Source: Gordonia jinhuaensis
Lineage (GTDB): Bacteria > Actinomycetota > Actinomycetes > Mycobacteriales > Mycobacteriaceae
Assembly: GCF_014639795.1 (NCBI RefSeq)
Contig: NZ_BMGC01000016.1
Location: 1 to 64,000 of the forward strand
Reading direction: 5' to 3'
Length of the DNA stretch: 64,000 bases
Below the pieces are notes generated by a model. It worked only from the letters and a program-made list of their open reading frames with translations. It searched no databases and was not told the DNA's origin. Both the position numbers and the translations under genes were made by a program. Shown piece after piece: positions 1 to 7,558 of this stretch. How positions within the stretch are numbered: the first letter of the stretch is position 1; each line of letters begins with the position of its first letter.

Positions 1-58
1 CCCACTGCCGGCGGGCACCCACCGGCGCCTGGCGTGTCTGCTTGTTGCTGCGTCCCAT
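1..58 (-). CDS. Start of an unidentified minus-strand gene, running off the left edge
   Basis: An ATG at 58 on the minus strand opens a frame with no stop to the window edge. It is preceded by GGAGG at 69-65, six bases upstream, which is a good ribosome binding site. The 19 visible residues begin MGRSNKQTR and are basic and polar. I recognise no family. It faces away from the truncated MFS gene, and the MFS homology ends about 45 bp away. It may therefore belong to whatever replaced the 5' half of that gene, or be an ordinary divergent neighbour such as a regulator. It may also be chance. Confidence 0.3.
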   Translation of the reverse strand, partial: MGRSNKQTRQAPVGARRQW

Positions 59-104
59 CGCACACCTCCGTCATCGAGGTGTTGCGACGACCGATTGAAT
101 CCAC

Positions 105-917
105 CCGGTGTTCCTCGGTCAGTACTTCCAGATCGCCCGCGGGTACTCCCCGACGGCGGCCGGTCTGCTGACGCTGCCGATGATCATCGGCTCGATGCTC
201 GCCGCCACCGTGTCGGGTGCGCTCATCACCCGGTTCGGCCGGTGGAAGGGCTTCCTGGTCGCCGGTGGCGTGCTGATGACCGTCGGATTCTTCCTGCTGT
301 CGACCATCGACGCGCACACCGACATGGTGATCATCGGGGTGTTCCTGTTCATCCTGGGTCTGGGCATGGGTATGACCATGCAGAACCTGGTGATGGCCGC
401 CCAGAACAACGTCGCCCCCGATGACCTCGGTGCCGCGACGTCGACGGTCACGTTCTTCCGCTCCCTCGGCGGTGCGGCCGGTGTGTCGGTGCTTGGCGCG
501 GTGCTGGCCAGCCACGTCACCGACCTGATCTCCAAGGGACTGAGCGCTGCCGGGGTCGATCCGGCGCAGAGCGGCGGCTCGGGTGCCGGATTGTCCAACC
601 TCAAGGATCTGCCGGGGCCGATCGCCGAGATCGTCCGCAGTGCCTACGGCGACGGGATCGCCCGCATCTTCTTCATCGCCGGGGTGATGGCCGCGATCAG
701 CCTGGTGGCCATCCTGTTCATCCACGAGGTCGCGCTGAAGACGCAGAGCTTCGACGAGCAGCGATTCGCCGCCGCATCTGCAGCTGAGGCAGAACCGGCT
801 GACGAATCGGTTCCCGACACGAGTGAGGTGGTCGTCGGCGCGGCCGAAGCGATCGCCGGGGTACCTGATGTGACCGGCGGTATCGACACCTCCGAGTCGG
901 GTGATCACCGAAAGTGA
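105..917 (+). pseudogene. 5'-truncated MFS (DHA2-type) drug exporter, C-terminal half
   Basis: The translated frame from GTG 108 reads FLGQYFQIARGYSPTAAGLL, typical of the second half of 14-TM DHA2 multidrug exporters of actinobacteria. About five hydrophobic segments follow, then a hydrophilic Ala/Glu-rich tail. Family members are roughly 500-600 residues and only about 270 are present. In the same frame a TGA lies at 96-98. None of the three forward frames of bases 1-104 looks like a membrane segment, so the gene is cut rather than merely frameshifted. The GTG at 108 has no ribosome binding site. The remnant is probably not a working transporter. It converges on the DUF4185 gene with 12 bp between them. 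Confidence 0.7.
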
Positions 918-929
918 TGTGTTCTCTGG

Positions 930-2303
930 CTATGTCAGATGCAGCTTCGACAGATCGCTGCCGAGCAACATCACGTTGTAGTCCGACCACCGAGACGCGT
1001 TGAAGTACAGCTCGTTTCCGGTGCCGAGTAGTGCCGGCGAGGTCGGCTGCATCATCGGGCCGTACAACACGATCGCGCCCGGCGGCACGAGATAGACCGG
1101 CGCACTCCACGGTCCGGTGGGGGTGGTCGCGGTGCGCAGCCGGATCCCGTTGTCGCCGTCGAGCATGACGAACTTGCCGAGCTTGCGGCTGTAGGCCACC
1201 GACAGTTCGGTCACCGGTTGGTTGATCACGCGCGCCGACCCGTCGTCGGGGATCGCGTCGATGGTGTCGGACCACACCTTGCCGGTCCAGTACTGGTATT
1301 TGGTGAAGTCCATGATGTCCCCGGGCCGGAATCGCGCGAGGTAGGCGGCGCCGAAACGTCCGTTGGGGGTACCGAACTGGTAGATGTACCCGTCGGCCGG
1401 ATCTTCCACGTAGGCGCTCTGCTGGAACTTGCCGTCGTTGTAGTGCACAGACGGCAGTCCGGTGGGCGTGGGGATGGTGATCCCCGCGTTGACCCGGATC
1501 GTGTTGAGATTGGTGGCATCCCACGTCTGACCGTTGTCGTGTGATGTCGCGATGCCCGAGAAATTGGTGACCCAGTTGCCGGCCGATCCCCAGGACCGCA
1601 CCGACATGTAGTTGATGTACTGGGTGTCGCCGATCGAGATCGCCGCGGTGGGGATGTCGGTGACCTCGACCTGGGCGATGCCCAGCGACGGGATCAACTG
1701 CTGAGCGAAGTTCGGGCGCCCGGCGATGACGGTGCCTGACGTCGTGTCGCCCTCGACACCGTCGGGGACAGAGATGCCATCGGCGAGGTTGGTGTCATTG
1801 CTGCGCAGCAGGACGTTGTGTCGCCACTCCTGGCCGCTCACACTGCAATTGCCGAAGGTGTCGCCGAACGCCATCAGCGTCTGGCCGGAGGAGTTGAGCC
1901 AGCTGATGCCCAGATCGGTACCGGAGATACCGAACCGGCTGAACGTGGCGTTGGGGCTCTGGGGACCGGTCACCCACGCGATGGTGTGGGTGCCGTTCGC
2001 GTTGAACCCCGGCAACGGACCCTGCGGTCCGGTGGCGGGTGAGGACCCACTGGACCCGCTCGAGCCCGAGCTACCGCTGGAGCCTGAGCTGCCGCTGGAG
2101 CCTGAGCTGCCGCTGGAGCCTGAGCTGCCGAACAGTGATCCCAGGCCGCTCGAACCGAACGGGTCGTTGCGCCCGCAGGGTGACGCCGTGGCCGGACCGG
2201 CGAGCACAGTGGCGGTGGTGTAGGCGGTGACGACCAGTGTCGCCGCCAGAACCGGTCCGAACAGCCGAGGACAGACATGTGTTGCCGTGCGTGACACCTT
2301 CAC
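930..2303 (-). CDS. Secreted DUF4185-domain protein (paralogue A)
   Basis: This is a 457-residue protein starting at GTG 2303, with a GGGGG run as a weak ribosome binding site. Residues 1-42 form a Sec-type signal peptide ending near ATASPCG. A low-complexity Gly/Ser linker follows (about 50-90), then one large domain (about 100-457) with DUF4185-type motifs such as SRFGISGTDLGISW, LMAFGDTFG and WRHNVLLRS. These suggest a beta-propeller-like extracellular domain related to glycosidases. The substrate is unknown. It is closely similar along its length to the next gene, from which it lies 71 bp downstream on the same strand, so the two look like a tandem duplication. Secretion is inferred from the signal peptide. 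Confidence 0.8.
   Translation of the reverse strand: MKVSRTATHVCPRLFGPVLAATLVVTAYTTATVLAGPATASPCGRNDPFGSSGLGSLFGSSGSSGSSGSSGSSGSSGSSGSSGSSGSSPATGPQGPLPGFNANGTHTIAWVTGPQSPNATFSRFGISGTDLGISWLNSSGQTLMAFGDTFGNCSVSGQEWRHNVLLRSNDTNLADGISVPDGVEGDTTSGTVIAGRPNFAQQLIPSLGIAQVEVTDIPTAAISIGDTQYINYMSVRSWGSAGNWVTNFSGIATSHDNGQTWDATNLNTIRVNAGITIPTPTGLPSVHYNDGKFQQSAYVEDPADGYIYQFGTPNGRFGAAYLARFRPGDIMDFTKYQYWTGKVWSDTIDAIPDDGSARVINQPVTELSVAYSRKLGKFVMLDGDNGIRLRTATTPTGPWSAPVYLVPPGAIVLYGPMMQPTSPALLGTGNELYFNASRWSDYNVMLLGSDLSKLHLT
2053..2130. repeat. 18-nt tandem repeat encoding a Gly-Ser linker
   Basis: The unit CTGCCGCTGGAGCCTGAG is present in three near-perfect copies (2071-2124), with a diverged copy before and a partial one after. 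On the minus strand it encodes GSS repeats in the linker of DUF4185 paralogue A. Paralogue B has only a short Gly/Ser linker here, so the array expanded after duplication or was lost from B. Confidence 0.85.
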
Positions 2304-2374
2304 GGAGAACCCCCGAAGTATGTGACTGGTGTGACGGATGTGACTAATGAGACCACATCATCGCCACTCCGGGG

Positions 2375-3637
2375 TCACGAAACGGGGATTCGTGCCAGAT
2401 TCGTGTGCAGCAGCATCACGTTGTAGTCGCCCCAACTCGAGGCGGTGAAGTACAGGTTCGGGCCGCTCGCGTTCGGATAGATGAACGGTGCGTAGATCCC
2501 GACGATCGCGTTGGGCGGCACCAGTGTGCGCGGCGGGCTCCAGGGACCCCACGGGTTCTTCGCGGTGTTCATCACGATGGTGTTCCCGTCGCCCACACCG
2601 TGCAGCATGATGTAGCGCCCCAGGTAGGAGTTCCAGGCGACCGACAGCTCACCGATCGGCGGAAGGACGATCATGCCCCGGTCGCTCACCTCGTCGACCT
2701 TGTTCGTCCACGGCTTCTTGGGGTCGCCGGTCCAGTACTGGTACTTGGTCGCGTCGAGGATGTCGGCCGGCTGGAACCGTGCGAGGAACACGCCGCCGTA
2801 ACGGCCGTTCGGCGTGCCGTACTGATACACCCAGCCGTCGGTGCCCTGGGCGTAGGCGTTCTGCTGGAACTTGCCGTTACCGCCCGCGTTGAGGCGGATC
2901 GACTTCGGATCGGCATGCCAGGTCTGGCCGTTGTCTCCCGAGACGGCGATACCAGAGAAGTTGGTCTGCCAGCGGCCGGGTCCGACACCCCACGTGCGCA
3001 CCGACATGTAGTTGATGAACTGGTTGGGTCCCAGCGCGATGGCCGCGGTCGGGATGGTGGTGATCTCCACCGAGTTCAGCCCGAGCGAGGGGATCATGTT
3101 CTGTGCGTAGTTCGGTGCGAACCCCGAGATCGACGCACCCGAGGTGATCGATCCCGGTACGCCATTACCGATGGTGATGCCGTTGGCAGGCGAGGTGTCA
3201 TTGGAACGAAGCAGCACGTTGTGGCGCCATTGCTGATCGCCGGCGCCGCAGAAACCGTAGGTGTCGCCGAAGGCCATGAGCGTCTGTCCGCGTCCGTTGT
3301 CCCAGGCGATGCCCAGGTCGGTTCCCGAAATACCGAAGCGGTTGAACGTCGAATTGGGGCTCAGTGGGCCGGTCACCCACGAGACGGTGTTGGTGTTGGC
3401 GCCGCTGAACCTGGGCAGCGGCCCCTGGGTTCCGATGGGTCGCATGGTGGATCCGCTGTTGGAGCCTGCTGATCCGCTCGATCCCGTCGAGCCCACGCCG
3501 ATGGCCGAGAGAAGGCTCGATCCGGTGCCGCCGTTGCCGCACGGTGATGCCTGCGCGGTGCCTGTCGCTGCGATGAGACCGGCTGCAGCCATCGAGATCA
3601 CGGTGGCCGCAGTGGATGCGGATCTGAACAGGCGCAT
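2375..3637 (-). CDS. Secreted DUF4185-domain protein (paralogue B)
   Basis: From ATG 3637 this gives 420 residues. A TTG at 3646 would add three, but GGAG at 3650-3647 sits nine bases before the ATG, which favours the ATG. A signal peptide covers about residues 1-31 (ending AQASPCG), then a Gly/Ser/Asn linker and a DUF4185 domain with SRFGISGTDLG-like, LMAFGDTYG and WRHNVLLRS motifs shared with paralogue A. Two cysteines (after the signal peptide and in GFCGAG) have counterparts in A and may form a disulfide. An AT-rich upstream region with a perfect palindrome suggests regulation from its own promoter. The function of the domain is unknown. Confidence 0.8.
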   Translation of the reverse strand: MRLFRSASTAATVISMAAAGLIAATGTAQASPCGNGGTGSSLLSAIGVGSTGSSGSAGSNSGSTMRPIGTQGPLPRFSGANTNTVSWVTGPLSPNSTFNRFGISGTDLGIAWDNGRGQTLMAFGDTYGFCGAGDQQWRHNVLLRSNDTSPANGITIGNGVPGSITSGASISGFAPNYAQNMIPSLGLNSVEITTIPTAAIALGPNQFINYMSVRTWGVGPGRWQTNFSGIAVSGDNGQTWHADPKSIRLNAGGNGKFQQNAYAQGTDGWVYQYGTPNGRYGGVFLARFQPADILDATKYQYWTGDPKKPWTNKVDEVSDRGMIVLPPIGELSVAWNSYLGRYIMLHGVGDGNTIVMNTAKNPWGPWSPPRTLVPPNAIVGIYAPFIYPNASGPNLYFTASSWGDYNVMLLHTNLARIPVS

Positions 3638-3700
3638 ATGGGACAACTCCGTTGTATCGACAGAAATCTCGCTGGCATGAACCCGGGACCCCCGTACCCA

Positions 3701-3713
3701 TCACGAATCGTGA
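3701..3713. promoter_or_regulatory. Palindrome upstream of DUF4185 paralogue B
   Basis: TCACGAATCGTGA is a perfect 6-bp inverted repeat around one base, 64 bp upstream of the chosen start. It lies next to the AT-richest part of this gap (3715-3790). It is a candidate operator. The regulator is unknown. Confidence 0.4.
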
Positions 3714-3859
3714 CCCATATGAAAAGTATTTGCAACGGCAACCATTGGCTATGTCGCGATCGAATTGTAATATCCGACTGTGTAATTGGACATCTCCGAC
3801 ACAAAAGACACTGACATGAAAGAGGATTCGAGTCCGTGTCCGAACGGCGCGTACCAAAC

Positions 3860-3892
3860 AATTCGGGCCCGCCTGCCAGGCGGGCCCGAATT
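3860..3892 (-). terminator. Perfect 14-bp hairpin terminator after the HAD phosphatase gene
   Basis: AATTCGGGCCCGCC (3860-3873) pairs perfectly with 3879-3892 around the loop TGCCA. It lies 75 bp downstream of the end of the leftward-transcribed HAD gene. The AT ends of the stem could act in both directions. Confidence 0.8.
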
Positions 3893-3966
3893 GTGTTCAG
3901 TTGTCTGAGTGCAGTTGCCTGTATGGCTGCAGTTGCCTGAGTACCTGCACGCAGTCGAATTACGTG

Positions 3967-4815
3967 TCAGTCGTCGAAGGGATGCTGGGTGCGGCCGACG
4001 AGGCCGGCGATCGAGTTCATGACGGTCGTCGGCCGGTACGGGTAGGTCTCGATCGATTCCTTGGTCGAGATGCCCGTGAGTACGAGCACCGTCTTCATCC
4101 CCGATTCGAGGCCGCCGATGATGTCGGTGTCCATCCGGTCACCGATCATGACCGTATGCCCCGAATGCGCGCCGATCTTGCGTAATGCCGTGCGCATCAT
4201 CAGTGGATTCGGTTTGCCTACGAAGTACGGATCCTTCTCGGTGGCGTTGGAGATGAGCGCACAGACCGATCCGGTGGCCGGCAGCGGCCCGTTCGGGGAG
4301 GGGCCGCTCGCATCGGGGTTGGTCGCGATGAATCGCGATCCCTTGGCGATCAGCTGGATGGCCTTGGTGATCGCCTCGAAGGAGTACATCCGGGTCTCGC
4401 CGACCACGACGTAGTCGGGATCGCTCTCGGTGAGGATGTATCCGGCCTCGTGCAGCGCCGAGGTGAGCCCGGATTCGCCGACGGTGTAGGCGGTTCCGCC
4501 GGGGCGCTGATCGGAGAGGAAGGTCGCGGTCGCCAGACCCGAGGTCCAGATCGACTCCTCGGGGATGTCGAGGCCGATGGCCAGCATCCGCGCACGCAGA
4601 TCGCGCGGCGTGCGGATCGAGTTGTTGGTGATGACTGCGAACGGCGTGTTGTTCGACTTCAATTCCTCGATGAACTCGTCGGCACCCGGAACGATCGAAT
4701 CCTCGTATACGAGAACGCCGTCCATGTCCATGAGGTAGCACCACTGACCGTCTTCGGTCGTGATGGCATCCGGTGTCGGATCGCCCGGTTGTGTGGTCGC
4801 CGGTGTTGTGTCCAT
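3967..4815 (-). CDS. HAD-IIA family hydrolase (NagD-like phosphatase)
   Basis: The 282-residue protein has the HAD signature set. Motif I is DMDGV with nucleophile Asp30 and acid Asp32, motif II is the Thr in VITNNS, and the motif III lysine is in VGKPNP. Motif IV is IGDRMDTDI. The C2 cap between motifs II and III places it in the NagD/AraL/phosphoglycolate phosphatase-like group of cytosolic phosphatases. The substrate cannot be read from sequence. About 25 N-terminal residues rich in Thr, Pro and Asp precede the domain. It lies 72 bp downstream of the alpha/beta hydrolase on the same strand and is followed by a strong terminator, so the two may be one transcript. Confidence 0.88.
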   Translation of the reverse strand: MDTTPATTQPGDPTPDAITTEDGQWCYLMDMDGVLVYEDSIVPGADEFIEELKSNNTPFAVITNNSIRTPRDLRARMLAIGLDIPEESIWTSGLATATFLSDQRPGGTAYTVGESGLTSALHEAGYILTESDPDYVVVGETRMYSFEAITKAIQLIAKGSRFIATNPDASGPSPNGPLPATGSVCALISNATEKDPYFVGKPNPLMMRTALRKIGAHSGHTVMIGDRMDTDIIGGLESGMKTVLVLTGISTKESIETYPYRPTTVMNSIAGLVGRTQHPFDD

Positions 4816-4887
4816 CGCCCGTCTTTCTCGTCGACTTGCCCGTGCACTCGATCCCCCGTCATCCGATTATGCGTGTGTCCGCGGTGA

Positions 4888-5715
4888 TCATGTGTCGAGA
4901 TGGGCGTCTTGTCCGGACTCGGTTGCCGGAGAGCGCCGGATGCCTCGCGATGACCGGTGTTGCCGGTGGGCTGACAGGAAAGCCGCCACGGTGTCGCCGA
5001 ACGCTCGTGGCTGGTCGCGATGCACGCTGTGACCTGCGGCGATCTCGACGAAGGCGCCGTTGCGCAGATGGTCGGTGAGCGTGCGCAGATGGTGCGGCGG
5101 AAGGAAACTCGCCGATCCGCCGGAAATGACCAGTGTGGGGCGGTTGACCGCTTCGAGCGTTTCCCACCAGGCCGGATCGGCCACCTCGAACTGTTCGCCG
5201 ACCTCGGGACCGACCGCACGGTCGTAGCGCAGCAACGGTCCGGGGTTGGCGGCGATGGCCAGCAATCCGCGCGCGGCCGCGCCGAAGGACTGTGACGGCG
5301 CGATCTTCTCGTCGAGGTCGGACTGATCGCGGGGCATCGGTGGGACCTCTTCGAGGACAATCGAATTCAGTCGATCCGGATACTCCATCGCATAACGCAG
5401 AGCGGTGTGTGCGCCGAGGGAATGGCCGATCAGGTCGAAGTCGTCGAGGCCCAACTGGTCGACCACAAACGCCAGGTCATCGCGGAATCCGTTGAGCGGG
5501 TAGTGATCCGAATGTCCGCTGTGCCCGTGGCCGCGCAGATCGACGGCGATCACCGGACGTCCGGTCGAGGCGAGTCGGCGGCTCAGTCGACGCCAGGTGT
5601 GGTGGTCGTTACCCATCCCGTGCACCATCACCGCTGGGCGTTCGCGCCGGCCCTCGGTACACCGGGCGGCGAGGGTGAGTCGTCCGCCCTCGTGGTCGCG
5701 CGAGAAGTATTCCAC
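4888..5715 (-). CDS. Alpha/beta-fold hydrolase
   Basis: This 275-residue protein has an HGMG oxyanion motif, the nucleophile elbow GHSLGAHT and a C-terminal catalytic His in AAGHSVHRDQP. It is a cytosolic esterase/epoxide hydrolase-like enzyme of unknown substrate. I chose GTG 5715, just before the first beta-strand. An ATG at 5823 in the same frame would add 36 non-conserved residues and abut the start of the divergent ABC gene at 5822, leaving no promoter. With GTG 5715 a 106-bp divergent promoter region remains. The last 25 residues are basic and Ser/Arg-rich. Confidence 0.82.
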   Translation of the reverse strand: MEYFSRDHEGGRLTLAARCTEGRRERPAVMVHGMGNDHHTWRRLSRRLASTGRPVIAVDLRGHGHSGHSDHYPLNGFRDDLAFVVDQLGLDDFDLIGHSLGAHTALRYAMEYPDRLNSIVLEEVPPMPRDQSDLDEKIAPSQSFGAAARGLLAIAANPGPLLRYDRAVGPEVGEQFEVADPAWWETLEAVNRPTLVISGGSASFLPPHHLRTLTDHLRNGAFVEIAAGHSVHRDQPRAFGDTVAAFLSAHRQHRSSRGIRRSPATESGQDAHLDT

Positions 5716-5821
5716 TGGGGTGACAATACTGACGGGCGCAGCCCCCTCTGGCGTTGCTACCGTCGACAGGTGCGCGAGGTGCGGAAGTGAATCGGTCAAT
5801 GGCCGCGATGAGCGGGACGCC

Positions 5822-7558
5822 ATGCTGATCCGGCTGTTGCGCACCTACCTCGGTGCCTACCGGCTAGAGCTGGCCGCGGTCGTGATCCTGCAGGTGGGCG
5901 CCACCATCGCGATGCTCTACCTGCCATCGCTGAACGCCGACATCATCGACAACGGGGTGGCCCGCGGCGACACCGGCTACATCGTCGGCACGGGCGTGTG
6001 GATGCTCGTCGTGTCGGTGCTGCAGGTGATCGCGACGATCATCGCGCTGTTCTTCGGTGCACGGGCGGCGATGGGTGCCGGCCGCGACATCCGCCGCGAC
6101 CTGCTGCGCCGCGTCGACGAGTTCTCCGCGCGCGAGGTCGGTTACTTCGGTGCCCCCTCGCTGATCACCCGCACCACCAACGACGTCCAGCAGATCCAGA
6201 TGCTCGCGGTGATGGCCACGACGATCCTGGTGATGGCACCGATCATGTGTGTCGGCGGCATCGTGATGGGTATCCGCGTGGGTGGTCAGCTCGCCTGGGT
6301 GCTGGCGATCGCGGTCCCGCTGCTCGCCGGGGGAATGGCGGTGCTGATCAGCCGGATGATCCCGGGGTTTCGCGCGATGCAGAAGCGCATCGACACGGTC
6401 AACCGCATCCTGCGTGAACAGATCACCGGCATCCGGGTGGTGCGTGCCTTCGTCCGTGAGGACTTCGAACGAGCCCGGTTCGGCCGTGCCAACGACGAGC
6501 TGACCGACGCCTCGCTGCGTGTCGGCCGCTACATGGCGGTGATGTTCCCGCTGGTGCTGGGCCTGTCGAATCTGGCGATCGTGGCGATCATCTGGTTCGG
6601 CGGACACCTGATCGCCGACGGCAAGACCCAGATCGGCGCGCTCACGGCGATGATCGCCTACGTCATGCAGATCATGATGTCGGTGATGATGGCCTCGTTC
6701 CTGGCGATGATGGCGCCGCGGGCCAGCGTGTGCGCCGAGCGGATCTGCGAGGTGTTCGACACGCACACCTCGGTGGTCCCGCCCGCCACGCCCAAGCCGT
6801 TCACCACCACGCCCGGCCACGTCGAGCTGCGTGACGTCGAGTTCCGCTACCCGGGCGCCGACCGTTGCGTGCTCTCGGGAGTCGCTTTCACCGCACGTCC
6901 GGGCACCACCACCGCGATCGTCGGATCGACCGGATCGGGCAAGACCACGCTGCTGTCGGTGATCCCGCGGCTGATCGACGTGACCGACGGTTCGGTGACC
7001 GTGGGCGGTACGGATGTGCGCGATCTGGACTTCGACACGCTGCGGTCGCAGATCGGTCTCGTTCCGCAGAAGCCGTACCTGTTCGCCGGGACCGTCGAGT
7101 CGAATCTGCGTTTCGGCAAGGACGACGCGACCGAGGAACAGATGTGGGAGGCGTTGCGGATCGCGCAGGCTGCCGACTTCGTCGCCGAGATGCCCGACGG
7201 CCTGGCGACCCCGATCGGACAGGGCGGCACCACGGTCTCGGGTGGTCAGCGGCAGCGCCTGGCGATCGCCCGTGCGGTGATCCGCCGCCCGTCGATCTAT
7301 CTGTTCGACGACTCGTTCTCCGCACTCGACCTGGAAACCGACGCCCGGCTGCGGGCCGCACTGGAACCGGTGACCGCTGACGCCTGTGTGGTGATCGTGG
7401 CCCAGCGCATCTCCACCATCCGTGACGCCGAGCAGATCGTGGTGCTCGACCGGGGCGAGGTGGTGGGGCTGGGCACGCATGACGAGCTGATGGACTCCTG
7501 CGAGACCTACATCGAGATCGCGCAGTCGCAGTTGTCGGCGGCCGAGGGGGCACGGTGA
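5822..7558 (+). CDS. ABC exporter half-transporter, subunit 1 (non-canonical Walker B)
   Basis: The 578-residue protein has a six-helix type-I exporter membrane domain (about 1-320) followed by an ATPase domain. Walker A is GSTGSGKTT (about 368-376) and the signature is VSGGQRQR. Walker B reads YLFDDSFSALD, with Asp497 where the catalytic Glu is expected. ATG 5822 was chosen because membrane homology starts there; its ribosome binding site is weak. It overlaps the second half-transporter by four bases, so the pair very likely forms a heterodimeric exporter with one degenerate ATP site, as in TmrAB, TM287/288 and BmrCD. The substrate is unknown. Confidence 0.9.
   Translation: MLIRLLRTYLGAYRLELAAVVILQVGATIAMLYLPSLNADIIDNGVARGDTGYIVGTGVWMLVVSVLQVIATIIALFFGARAAMGAGRDIRRDLLRRVDEFSAREVGYFGAPSLITRTTNDVQQIQMLAVMATTILVMAPIMCVGGIVMGIRVGGQLAWVLAIAVPLLAGGMAVLISRMIPGFRAMQKRIDTVNRILREQITGIRVVRAFVREDFERARFGRANDELTDASLRVGRYMAVMFPLVLGLSNLAIVAIIWFGGHLIADGKTQIGALTAMIAYVMQIMMSVMMASFLAMMAPRASVCAERICEVFDTHTSVVPPATPKPFTTTPGHVELRDVEFRYPGADRCVLSGVAFTARPGTTTAIVGSTGSGKTTLLSVIPRLIDVTDGSVTVGGTDVRDLDFDTLRSQIGLVPQKPYLFAGTVESNLRFGKDDATEEQMWEALRIAQAADFVAEMPDGLATPIGQGGTTVSGGQRQRLAIARAVIRRPSIYLFDDSFSALDLETDARLRAALEPVTADACVVIVAQRISTIRDAEQIVVLDRGEVVGLGTHDELMDSCETYIEIAQSQLSAAEGAR

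Larger units (their letters stand above)
3638..3966. other. Gene-free gap: promoter region, terminator, short direct repeat
   Basis: This 329-bp gap is AT-richer than its surroundings between 3715 and 3845 and probably holds the promoter of DUF4185 paralogue B. It also contains the palindrome at 3701-3713 and the hairpin at 3860-3892. Between 3910 and 3945 GCAGTTGCCTG occurs twice. I see no convincing small gene. Confidence 0.6.

Noticed and set aside
2375-2400. A TCACGA/TTCGTG inverted repeat similar to the one at 3701
   Set aside because: It lies in the coding end of DUF4185 paralogue B and is explained by codons there.
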